Assembly (NCBI RefSeq): GCF_030811715.1
Contig: NZ_JAUSRH010000001.1
Coordinates: 186,001-250,000, forward strand
Length of the DNA stretch: 64,000 nt
Direction: 5' to 3'
DNA from: Sinomonas atrocyanea
GTDB lineage: Bacteria > Actinomycetota > Actinomycetes > Actinomycetales > Micrococcaceae
Within the stretch, counting starts at the first letter, position 1. The number at the start of each line of letters is the position of its first letter. The position numbers and the translations under genes were made by a program. The notes below the pieces were generated by a model. The model saw only the letters and a list, made by a program, of their open reading frames with translations. It did no database searches and was not told the origin of the DNA. Positions 48,476 to 55,761 of the stretch are shown one piece after another.

Positions 48476-51223
48476 CTAGCGACGGCCCGGGGCGACCCCG
48501 TGACCGGGCGGGCGCCGGAACTTGGGCCTGCCCGTGTGCACGACGAACGGCGCCGCGCGCCGGTGCACGCGGGCCCCGCCGTGGTGCAGCCCGAGGGCGA
48601 CGCGGGCTGCGGCGCGGGCCTTGGCGCGGGCGGGCGCCTCGCGGGCCAGGCGCGCGTCGGCGGCGCGGTAGTAGAAGTGCTTCGCGGCCTCGACGAGGAC
48701 GAGGTACAGGAGCACCATCCCCACGAGCGCCAGGAAGAAGTCGGCCGGGAGCGGGTGGAACCCCACGAGCGCGCCGGCGGGCGTGTACGGCAGCACCGCG
48801 CCGATCACGACGACGGCGAGCACGCTCACCGTCAGCGCGACGGACGCCCGGGAGCGCAGGAACGGGATGCGGCGCGTGCGGATCGCGAAGACGATGAGGG
48901 TCTGGGTCGCGAGGGACTCCACGAACCAGCCGGCGCGGAACTCCTCCGGCGCCGCGTGGAAGACCCAGAGCATGAGCCCGAACGTCGCGAAGTCGAACAG
49001 CGAGGAGATGGGCCCGAACACCACCATGAACCGGCGGATGGCCCCGATGTCCCAGTGGGCCGGCTTGCGCAGCTGCTCACGGTCCACCTTGTCCGTCGGG
49101 ATGGCGAGCTGGCTCGAGTCGTAGAGCAGGTTGTTGAGCAGGATCTGCCCCGGGAGCATGGGCAGGAACGTCAGGAAGGCGCTCGCGGCCGCGGCGGAGA
49201 ACATGTTGCCGAAGTTGCTGCTCGTGCCCATGAGCAGGTACTTGATCGTGTTGGCGAAGATCCGCCGGCCGCCGGTGACGCCGTCGGCCAGGACGCCGAG
49301 GTCCTTCTCGAGGAGGACGACGTCGGCCGCGTCCTTCGCGACGTCCGTCGCCGAGTCCACGGAGATCCCCACGTCGGCCCGGTTGAGCGCGAGCGCGTCG
49401 TTCACCCCGTCGCCGAGGAACCCGACCGAGTGCGTGCGCCGCAGGACCGTGACGATCCGGGCCTTCTGCTCGGGCGAGACCCGGGCGAACACGCGTGCCC
49501 CGGGCGCGGCGGCCGCGAGCGCGTCGTCGTCCATGGCCTCGACCTCGGCGCCGGTCAGGACGGACCCGGGACTCATCTTGAGCACCGAGGTGACGTGCTC
49601 GGCGACGAGCGCGTTGTCTCCGGTGGCGATCTTGACGTCGACCCCGAGGCCCTCGAGCCGCGCGAGCGATTCCCGCGCGTCCGCCTTGGGCCGGTCGATG
49701 AAGCTGAGGTACCCGTCGAGCGCGAGCTGCCCCGCGGCGTCGTGCGCCGTCGGTGGGGCGCCCGGGGCGGGGCCGCTCGCCACGGCGACCACCCGCGCCC
49801 CGCGGCGGAACAGCGCCTCGAGCGCGGCCCGGTCCGCGTCGCTGACCCCCGCGCAGGCCTCGAGGACGGCCTCCGGGGCACCCTTGAGGATGTGCACGGG
49901 CCCTTCGCCGCCCGGGCCCTCGGCGACCACGGTCTCCATGGTCCGGCTCTCGTGGTCGAAGGGCCGCAGCGAGAGCCGGCGGCAGTCCGCGAGGGCGGGG
50001 GGAAGGTCCTCGAACGCCTCCCACAGCGCGGCGTCCACGGGGTTCTGCCCTGCCCCAGACGCGCCGGGCACGGAGGGATCGACCTCGCAGCACAGCAGCG
50101 CGAGCTCGGCGAGCCGCCGCGCGGCGCCGTCGCCCGCGGCCGGGGCTCCCCCGCCCCGCGCACCCGCGGGCACGGCCTCCTCGAAGCCGATCCGCCCCTC
50201 GGTGAGCGTCCCGGTCTTGTCGGTGATGAGCACGTCGAGGTTCCCCAGGTCCTCGATCGCGAGGAGCCGCTTGACCAGCACGCCGCGCTTGGCCAGCAGC
50301 CGCGAGCCGGCGGCGAGGGAGGTGCTCACGACGGCGGGCAGCAGCTGCGGCGTGATGCCCACCGCGATCGCGAGGGAGAACAGGACCGAGTCCAGGAACG
50401 GCCGCTGCAGGAGCAGGTTGATCACGAGGATGCCCGCGGTCAGCGCGACGCCGACCCACAGGAGCATGAGGGAGAACTCCTTCAGGCCCCGCTGGAAGGT
50501 CGTCTCCGGCAGGCCCTGGGCGAGGCCGGCGGCGATCCGGCCGAACTCGGTGCCGCGCCCGGTCGCGGTCACCACCGCGCGCGCCGAGCCGGCATGGACC
50601 ACCGTCCCCATGAGGACGCAGTCCGTGAGGTCAGCGAGGTCGGAGCCGGGCGGGACGGCGTCCGGGGACTTCTCGACGGCGGCCGACTCGCCGGTGAGCA
50701 CGCCCTCGTCGGCCTCGAGCCCGACCGCCTCCAGGACGCGGGCATCCGCCGGGACGATGCCGCCGAGGCTGACCCTGATGACGTCCCCGGGGACGAGCTC
50801 GCGCACCGGCACGGTGCGCTCGGCCCCGCCGCGCACGGCGACGACCGTGTGGGAGATGCGGCTGTGGAGGTCGGCGGCCGTCTTCTCCGCGCGGAACTCG
50901 TTGACGAACCCGAGCAGGGCGCTGCCCAGCAGGATGGCGACGATGATGCTCGCGTTCAGGCGGTCCCCGGTGGCGAAGGACATCGCGGCTGCCGCCACGA
51001 GCAGCCCCTGCAGCGGGCTCGCGAACTGGCGCACGAGCACGTGGAACCAGCTCACGCGGCGCGCCTCGAGCACGTTGGCCCCCTGGGCGAGCCGGCGGGC
51101 GGCCTCGGCCTCGTCGAGCCCGCGGACCGAGGTGCCGAGGGCCGCGAGGACGCCCTCGACGGGCATGGCCGCGGCCTCGGCGACGGACAGCTGGACCCGC
51201 TCGGAGACGGTCTCGACGCTCAC
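48476..51223 (-). CDS. mgtA: Mg2+-transporting P-type ATPase, MgtA/MgtB type
   Basis: A 915-residue P3B-type ATPase importing Mg2+. The actuator domain has VLTGESAAVEKSP. PQLLPAVVSTSLAAGSRLLAKRGVLVKRL is the fourth-helix region, followed by the phosphorylation site LITDKTGTLTEG. The hinge is FLGDGVNDALALNRADVGISVDSA. Six C-terminal helices are present, and IPTDKVDRE matches MgtA. The C-terminal 65 residues form a basic Ala/Arg/His-rich tail. The minus-strand GTG start is preceded by TAGCAT and 6 nt, so the transcript is probably leaderless and has no room for an Mg2+ riboswitch. Confidence 0.93.
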   Translation of the reverse strand: MSVETVSERVQLSVAEAAAMPVEGVLAALGTSVRGLDEAEAARRLAQGANVLEARRVSWFHVLVRQFASPLQGLLVAAAAMSFATGDRLNASIIVAILLGSALLGFVNEFRAEKTAADLHSRISHTVVAVRGGAERTVPVRELVPGDVIRVSLGGIVPADARVLEAVGLEADEGVLTGESAAVEKSPDAVPPGSDLADLTDCVLMGTVVHAGSARAVVTATGRGTEFGRIAAGLAQGLPETTFQRGLKEFSLMLLWVGVALTAGILVINLLLQRPFLDSVLFSLAIAVGITPQLLPAVVSTSLAAGSRLLAKRGVLVKRLLAIEDLGNLDVLITDKTGTLTEGRIGFEEAVPAGARGGGAPAAGDGAARRLAELALLCCEVDPSVPGASGAGQNPVDAALWEAFEDLPPALADCRRLSLRPFDHESRTMETVVAEGPGGEGPVHILKGAPEAVLEACAGVSDADRAALEALFRRGARVVAVASGPAPGAPPTAHDAAGQLALDGYLSFIDRPKADARESLARLEGLGVDVKIATGDNALVAEHVTSVLKMSPGSVLTGAEVEAMDDDALAAAAPGARVFARVSPEQKARIVTVLRRTHSVGFLGDGVNDALALNRADVGISVDSATDVAKDAADVVLLEKDLGVLADGVTGGRRIFANTIKYLLMGTSSNFGNMFSAAAASAFLTFLPMLPGQILLNNLLYDSSQLAIPTDKVDREQLRKPAHWDIGAIRRFMVVFGPISSLFDFATFGLMLWVFHAAPEEFRAGWFVESLATQTLIVFAIRTRRIPFLRSRASVALTVSVLAVVVIGAVLPYTPAGALVGFHPLPADFFLALVGMVLLYLVLVEAAKHFYYRAADARLAREAPARAKARAAARVALGLHHGGARVHRRAAPFVVHTGRPKFRRPPGHGVAPGRR

Positions 51224-51235
51224 GGGGCCATGCTA
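51221..51235 (-). promoter_or_regulatory. Leaderless -10 element before mgtA
   Basis: On the minus strand TAGCAT (51235 down to 51230) is followed by GGCCCC and the GTG start at 51223. This is the same TANNNT-plus-6-nt geometry seen at other genes in the window. Confidence 0.5.
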
Positions 51236-51283
51236 CGCCGGGCGCCGGGGACCGCGGCGCCGCGACGGACCGGGCTCACCGGG

Positions 51284-51997
51284 TCACGCGTACAGCGACG
51301 CAAGGCACTCGCCCCACGCCTCGGCGTGCGCCTGGGCGCGGGCCGCCCGCGCGGCGTCGTCCGCCGTGTCGAGCGAGAAGTCGTGGACGGTCAGGCCCAG
51401 CCGGTGGCCGAAGGCCTCCCGGCCGAACACGCGCACCATCGCGTCCTCCGTCCGCAGGCCCAGGAACTGGCCGGTGGCGTAGTCCACGGTCGCCTCGACC
51501 GGTCCGAGGCCGGGCAGGTCGAGATCCTTCTTCTCCCCCGTCATCACCCCGGTCAGGGCGAAGGAGGCGACGAACCGCTCGAGGGCATCGGGGGCCGTCG
51601 CGCCGTCCGGACCCTGGACGTCCACGAAGGAGACCGCGCGGCCGTCGAAGTGCTCCAGGTACTCGCCGAGGGTATGGAGGTAGAACAGGGTGTGCTGGGC
51701 GGCGCCGTCGTACTGCTGCTCCCAGTTGTCGGTGAGGATCCCGGAGTGCACGTAGTGCAGGTTCGTCCCCTCGGGCCCGGGCGTGAGGAGGTGCTCGAGC
51801 TGGTTGTACCAGCCGTCGGGGCCCTCCATGCGGGAGACGAGGTGGCGCGGGTACTCCTCGACGGTGCGGACCGCCTGCCACTGGTCGGTGGGGAACATCC
51901 ACGCGGCGGTGCCGTCGGTGACGGCCTCCCAGATCCGCTCGGGAGCGGTGTGGAGGACAACGTCGTGGACGATCTCGAAGGGGTGCTGCTCGGTCAT
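51284..51997 (-). CDS. SRPBCC/AHSA1-like protein
   Basis: A 237-residue protein of the START-like SRPBCC fold. It opens with the usual first strand and helix (VHDVVLHTAPERIWEAVTDG) and has HLLTPGPEGTNLHYVHSG in the strands of the cavity. A second repeat-like half begins at GVMTGEKKDLDLPGLG and ends in a helical tail. It probably binds a small hydrophobic ligand. Its ATG overlaps the stop of the ArsR-type regulator gene; ArsR-SRPBCC pairs are frequent in actinobacteria, but the ligand is unknown. Confidence 0.8.
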   Translation of the reverse strand: MTEQHPFEIVHDVVLHTAPERIWEAVTDGTAAWMFPTDQWQAVRTVEEYPRHLVSRMEGPDGWYNQLEHLLTPGPEGTNLHYVHSGILTDNWEQQYDGAAQHTLFYLHTLGEYLEHFDGRAVSFVDVQGPDGATAPDALERFVASFALTGVMTGEKKDLDLPGLGPVEATVDYATGQFLGLRTEDAMVRVFGREAFGHRLGLTVHDFSLDTADDAARAARAQAHAEAWGECLASLYA

Positions 51998-52614
51998 GGC
52001 TGGATCTCCTGATCAGGTGCGGAGCCGGCGGCCTCCGGCTTGAGGACGGGGTGGAGCACGACGACGAGCCGGTGCCGCCGCCCGCCGGTCGCCGAGGGAT
52101 CGTGGTACTTCGCGGCGAGCCTGGCCACCTCGGCGCCCAGCTCGGTCGCGAACGCCGCCCGCGAGGCCGCGGACGCGAAGGTGATCTCGCCGTCGGCCGC
52201 GTAGGTGGCCAGCTGCTTGCCCGCCGCGACGGCGCCCGCGAGCAGGCGCCCGACCTCGCGCACGGTCCGCGCGGCGAGGGCGAGGAGCCAGTACGCGCTG
52301 AAGCGGTCCCTGAGGTGCTCGGGATCGGGCTCGACGACCGCGAGCGCGGCCGGGGAGATGATGTAGGACGCCGCGGTGGCCTGCAGGACGCGCTCCATGA
52401 CGTTGCCCTTGCGGCGCTCCTCGAGGAGCGCGACGAGCCCGTGGTCCTCGAGCGAGCGGAGGTGGTAGTTGACCTTCTGGCGGGGCAGCCCCACCTTCGC
52501 GGCCAGGGCCGCCGCGGACGACGGCGCCGCCAGCTCGCGCAGGAGCCGGGCCCGGAGCGGGTCCAGGCTCGCGGCGGCCGCGGCGGGGTCCTCGATCACC
52601 ATGACGTCCTGCAT
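51994..52614 (-). CDS. ArsR-type winged-helix regulator
   Basis: A 206-residue regulator. The N-terminal winged helix (about 12-90) has DPLRARLLRELAAPSSAAALAAKVGLPRQKVNYHLRSLEDHG, followed by the wing EERRKGNVMERVLQ. There is no metal-binding CxC motif. The C-terminal half is helical and may bind a ligand or the SRPBCC partner. ATG 52614 gives MQDVMVIED and follows GGAG; a longer frame would run through the promoter. An inverted repeat in the promoter suggests it represses itself and the downstream gene. Confidence 0.85.
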   Translation of the reverse strand: MQDVMVIEDPAAAAASLDPLRARLLRELAAPSSAAALAAKVGLPRQKVNYHLRSLEDHGLVALLEERRKGNVMERVLQATAASYIISPAALAVVEPDPEHLRDRFSAYWLLALAARTVREVGRLLAGAVAAGKQLATYAADGEITFASAASRAAFATELGAEVARLAAKYHDPSATGGRRHRLVVVLHPVLKPEAAGSAPDQEIQP

Positions 52615-52620
52615 GTCTCC

Positions 52621-52649
52621 ATAGTCCTGCCGACAAAATTTTTTGTCAA
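52621..52649 (-). promoter_or_regulatory. arsR-type promoter with palindromic operator
   Basis: On the minus strand TTGACA (52649-52644), 17 nt, GACTAT (52626-52621) precede ATG 52614 by 6 nt. The spacer and -35 contain the inverted repeat GACAAAA-TT-TTTTGTC (52632-52647), the likely binding site of the regulator. The AT-rich palindrome stands out in this GC background. Confidence 0.7.
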
Positions 52650-52759
52650 GGACAAGAAGGATGTCCAGCACTTCTGCCCTAAGTCCCTAGCGACACCGCC
52701 TGCCCGCGGACAGAATGGATGGGTTAGCCGCCTGCGAATTTCAGGGAAGGAAAGCCGCC

Positions 52760-53437
52760 GTGCCGCACGAAACGCCCACCCCGGCCCCGGGGGCCGAGCG
52801 CCTGCGCGTCTTCATCCTCGACGACCACGAGCTCGTGCGCCGGGGGCTCCAGGAGCTCCTCGAGGGAGAAGGTTTCGAGGTGGTTGGGACGTCCGGGACC
52901 GCCGCCGAGGCCACGCGCCGCATCCCCGCGCTCAAGCCGGACGTCTCGGTGCTCGACGTGCGGCTGCCGGACGGGACCGGGATCGAGGTGTGCCGGGACG
53001 TCCATTCCGTGGACCCGTCCCTGGCCTGCGTCATGCTCACGAGCTACGACGACGACCAGTCCCTGCGCGGAGCGGTCCTCGCCGGGGCGAGCGGCTACGT
53101 CCTCAAGGAGATCCGCGGGACCGAGCTCGTCACCGCGCTGCGCCGAGCGGCCCGCGGGGCCTCGCTCTTCGATCCCGCGGTGAAGGCGAAGGCGCTCGAG
53201 GGGCTCAAGCCCCAGGAGGAGGAGCTCGATCCGCGCCTCGAGCTGCTCAGCCCGCAGGAGCGCCGCGTCCTGGCCCTCATCGGCGAGGGCATGACCAACC
53301 GGGAGATCGGCGAGAAGCTGTTCCTCGCGGAGAAGACCGTCAAGAACTACGTCTCCTCGCTGCTGGCCAAGCTCGGCTTCGAGCGGCGGACCCAGGCCGC
53401 GCTGTTCGTGGCCCGCAACGCGCCGCACTTCTACTGA
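52760..53437 (+). CDS. devR: DevR/DosR-type response regulator
   Basis: A 225-residue LuxR-family regulator close in pattern to mycobacterial DevR (DosR). The receiver has FILDDHELVRRGL and the phospho-acceptor Asp66 in VSVLDVRLPDG, with YVLKEIRG for the Lys. The output domain, LSPQERRVLALIGEGMTNRE and LFLAEKTVKNYVSSLLAKLG, is nearly diagnostic for DevR. GTG 52760 follows AGGGAAGGAAAG; upstream in-frame starts lack such a site. The partner kinase gene is convergent, 18 bp away. TAAGTCCC at 52680-52687 resembles a DosR half-site. Confidence 0.92.
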   Translation: MPHETPTPAPGAERLRVFILDDHELVRRGLQELLEGEGFEVVGTSGTAAEATRRIPALKPDVSVLDVRLPDGTGIEVCRDVHSVDPSLACVMLTSYDDDQSLRGAVLAGASGYVLKEIRGTELVTALRRAARGASLFDPAVKAKALEGLKPQEEELDPRLELLSPQERRVLALIGEGMTNREIGEKLFLAEKTVKNYVSSLLAKLGFERRTQAALFVARNAPHFY

Positions 53438-53455
53438 GGGCATTCCCCGGCTCTC

Positions 53456-55156
53456 TCAGCTGATGACGGTGAGGGGGACGGCCCAGCGCAGGCGCGTGCC
53501 GCCGTCCTCCGCCGGACCGAGCTCGAAGCGGCCGCCGAGGGCCTCGGCGCGCTCGGCCACGTTCTTCAGCCCGCTGCGCCGCGTCGTGTCCCCGAGCCCG
53601 TTGCCGTCGTCGGCGACGACCAGCTCGAACTCGCCGTCGGCCACCGTCGCCGTGACCCACAGGGAGTCCGCCTGGGCGTGCCGGACCACGTTGGAGACCC
53701 CCTCCGTGAGGACGGCGAGCGCTTGGTCGGCCACCGCCGGCGGGACCGCCGTGTCGATCGGGCCGAGCAGCTCGACCCGGGGCGTGGTGGGCAGCTCCCC
53801 GGTCACCTCCTGGACCACCCGGACGAGGCGCGCGCTCAGGCTGTCCCCTGACTTGGCCTCGTTGAGCGAGTAGATCGTGTTGCGCAGCGCGGCGATCGTC
53901 TCGTCCAGCTCGCCCGTGATCGAGTCGATCTTCTCCGTTGCCCGGGCCCCGTCCGGGCCCGGCGTGCAGAACCGCCGCAAGCCCTGCAGGCTCAGGCCCG
54001 CGGCGAAGAGCCGCTGGATCACCACGTCGTGGAGGTCTCGCGCGATCCGGTCGCGGTCGGTGAAGACGAGCAGCTCCTCGCGCTGGCGGTGCTGCCGCGC
54101 CACCTGGAGGGCGAGGGAGGCGTAGGAGCAGAAGACCGGCGCCATCTCGACGTCCACCGGGGCGAAGGCCGGTTCCCCGTCCACGCGCCCGATCAGCACT
54201 GCGCCGGCGTCCTGCCCCGGCTGTCCGCAGGGCACCACGAGGACGTACCGCACCGGGGAATCGGGGCCGAACACCTCGGCGCCGGTGAGCTCGAGCGCCT
54301 CGCCCGTCATCGAGACCTTGGCCGCGAGCGAGATCGCCCTGGCCCGTGCCGTCTCGTCGAAGCACTCCTTCCGCGGGCCTGCGACGGCCCGCCACTCATG
54401 CCCCATCCCGGTGGCCCGTGCGCGCGCGATGGCCGTGACCTGCGCCCCGGCGATGGCCACGGCCTGCTCGGCGATGAAGGCGCTGCCCGACGTGAGATCG
54501 TCGAGGCCGAACAGTTTCCCCGCCACCTCCATGCTCGCCTCGCGCCAGCGCTGCCGGCGGCCGATGTCCGCGAAGAGCCTCGCGTTCTCGATCGCGACGC
54601 CGGCCGCGGCGGCGAGGGCCACGACGAGGTCCTCGTCCTCGGCGTTGAAGTCCTCGCCGTCGGCCTTCTCGGTCAGGTACAGGTTCCCGAACACCTCCTC
54701 GCGGACCCGGATGGGGACGCCGAGGAAGCTCCTCATCGGCGGGTGGTTGGGCGGGAACCCATGGGAGTCTGCATGAGTCCCGAGGTCGTGGAGCCTCAGG
54801 GGGTGTGGGTCGTGGATGAGGAGCCCGAGGACGCCGTGGCCGGTGGGCAGCCGCCCGATCCTCTGCACCGTCTCCTCGTCCATGCCCGCGGTGAGGAAGT
54901 GGCTCACGGCGGTGCCTTCGGGACCGAGGACGCCGAGGGCCGCATACTTGGCCCCGACAAGCTCCCGCGCGGACGTCAGCACGCGGTCCAGGACCGCCTC
55001 GAGGGTGAGGTCTTCGGCCAGCGAGACGACGGCCGCCAGCAGGCCGCGCATCCGCTCCTGGGTCTCGAGCAGCTCGTGGGCCCGCGAGACGAACTGTTGG
55101 AGCAGGTCCTCGATCCGGCTCGCCGCGCTCCCGGGCAAGATCGATGCATCATCCAT
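53456..55156 (-). CDS. devS: DevS/DosS-like GAF-domain sensor histidine kinase
   Basis: A 566-residue cytoplasmic kinase with two GAF domains (about 40-195 and 205-360), a HisKA_3 domain with phospho-acceptor His376 in RIARDLHDVVIQRLFA, and an ATPase domain (DNGNGLGD, RSGLKNVAERAEALGG). GAF-A keeps the DevS block GFPPNHPPMRSFLGVPIR; His138 there is in the position of the heme-iron histidine of mycobacterial DevS. That predicts a heme sensor of O2, NO or CO, or redox state. It is convergent with devR rather than downstream of it, and divergent from the Cys-rich protein gene across a DosR-box-like site. Confidence 0.92.
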   Translation of the reverse strand: MDDASILPGSAASRIEDLLQQFVSRAHELLETQERMRGLLAAVVSLAEDLTLEAVLDRVLTSARELVGAKYAALGVLGPEGTAVSHFLTAGMDEETVQRIGRLPTGHGVLGLLIHDPHPLRLHDLGTHADSHGFPPNHPPMRSFLGVPIRVREEVFGNLYLTEKADGEDFNAEDEDLVVALAAAAGVAIENARLFADIGRRQRWREASMEVAGKLFGLDDLTSGSAFIAEQAVAIAGAQVTAIARARATGMGHEWRAVAGPRKECFDETARARAISLAAKVSMTGEALELTGAEVFGPDSPVRYVLVVPCGQPGQDAGAVLIGRVDGEPAFAPVDVEMAPVFCSYASLALQVARQHRQREELLVFTDRDRIARDLHDVVIQRLFAAGLSLQGLRRFCTPGPDGARATEKIDSITGELDETIAALRNTIYSLNEAKSGDSLSARLVRVVQEVTGELPTTPRVELLGPIDTAVPPAVADQALAVLTEGVSNVVRHAQADSLWVTATVADGEFELVVADDGNGLGDTTRRSGLKNVAERAEALGGRFELGPAEDGGTRLRWAVPLTVIS

Positions 55157-55245
55157 GGAATGCTTCCACCGCCCCTCCCCCCGCCATTCAGTATGCCCAC
55201 GGTTGGACCCGTCCACCACCCTTGTGGCCCAGCGTTCTGGGCGCC

Positions 55246-55292
55246 CTCGGGACCAAAGACTCTCGCGCTCGCTCGAGCCGTGCCAGCACAAT
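55246..55292 (+). promoter_or_regulatory. DosR-box-like site and -10 upstream of the Cys-rich protein/PEP synthase operon
   Basis: TCGGGACCAAAGAC at 55247-55260 matches the strong half and centre of the DosR consensus (TTSGGGACTWWAGTCCCSAA); the 20-bp window 55246-55265 agrees at about 12 positions. A possible -10, CACAAT at 55287-55292, would put the box centre near -43, the usual place for a DosR-activated promoter. The site also lies in the divergent region of the kinase gene. Confidence 0.6.
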
Positions 55293-55345
55293 CTGTGAGG
55301 AGCGGCATCGCCCCTCCCGCCCGCGACCGATGACCAGGAGCGCCC

Positions 55346-55756
55346 ATGTCACACGCCCGTCAGGCCCTCGTCGTCCACCCGGCCGCACCGGACATGACCG
55401 AGGCGCAGCGAACGGCCCTCAGCGAGTGCATCGACGCCGCGCTCGCGTGCACCCAGGCGTGCACGACCGGTGCCGACAGCTGCCTCGAGGAGCCCGGGGT
55501 CGGCCACCTGACGCAGGTGATCCGGGCGCAGCTGAACTGCGCGGCGATCTGCTCCGCGTCCGCGCAGATCCTCTCCCGCTTCGGCTCCGACTTCGGGCCC
55601 ACGCCGGCCTCGGTGCTGCGCGCGCTCGACGACGTGAGCGCGCTGTGCGAGGACGTCTGCCGCGTCTACGCGGGCGCCTACCCGCACTGCCGCGTCACGG
55701 CCGACTCCTGCGTCCGCGTCCGCGCGGCCGCCGCGGCGATGCTCGCGCTGGACTGA
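55346..55756 (+). CDS. Cys-rich four-helix-bundle protein (DUF326/Csp-like)
   Basis: A 136-residue protein with ten cysteines spaced along predicted helices (SECIDAALACTQACTTGADSC, LNCAAICSASA, ALCEDVCRVYAG, HCRVTADSC). This is the pattern of the DUF326/copper-storage-like four-helix bundle family, whose members bind Cu(I) or another thiophilic metal. There is no export signal, so it should be cytoplasmic. ATG 55346 follows AGGAG at 55336-55340. It is 5 bp ahead of the PEP synthase gene and is probably under DevR control through the upstream box. Confidence 0.85.
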   Translation: MSHARQALVVHPAAPDMTEAQRTALSECIDAALACTQACTTGADSCLEEPGVGHLTQVIRAQLNCAAICSASAQILSRFGSDFGPTPASVLRALDDVSALCEDVCRVYAGAYPHCRVTADSCVRVRAAAAAMLALD

Positions 55757-55761
55757 GCCGT

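Noticed and set aside
51236-51283. Mg2+ riboswitch upstream of mgtA
   Set aside because: The likely transcript is leaderless and the gap to the next gene is only about 60 bp, so there is no room for an M-box.
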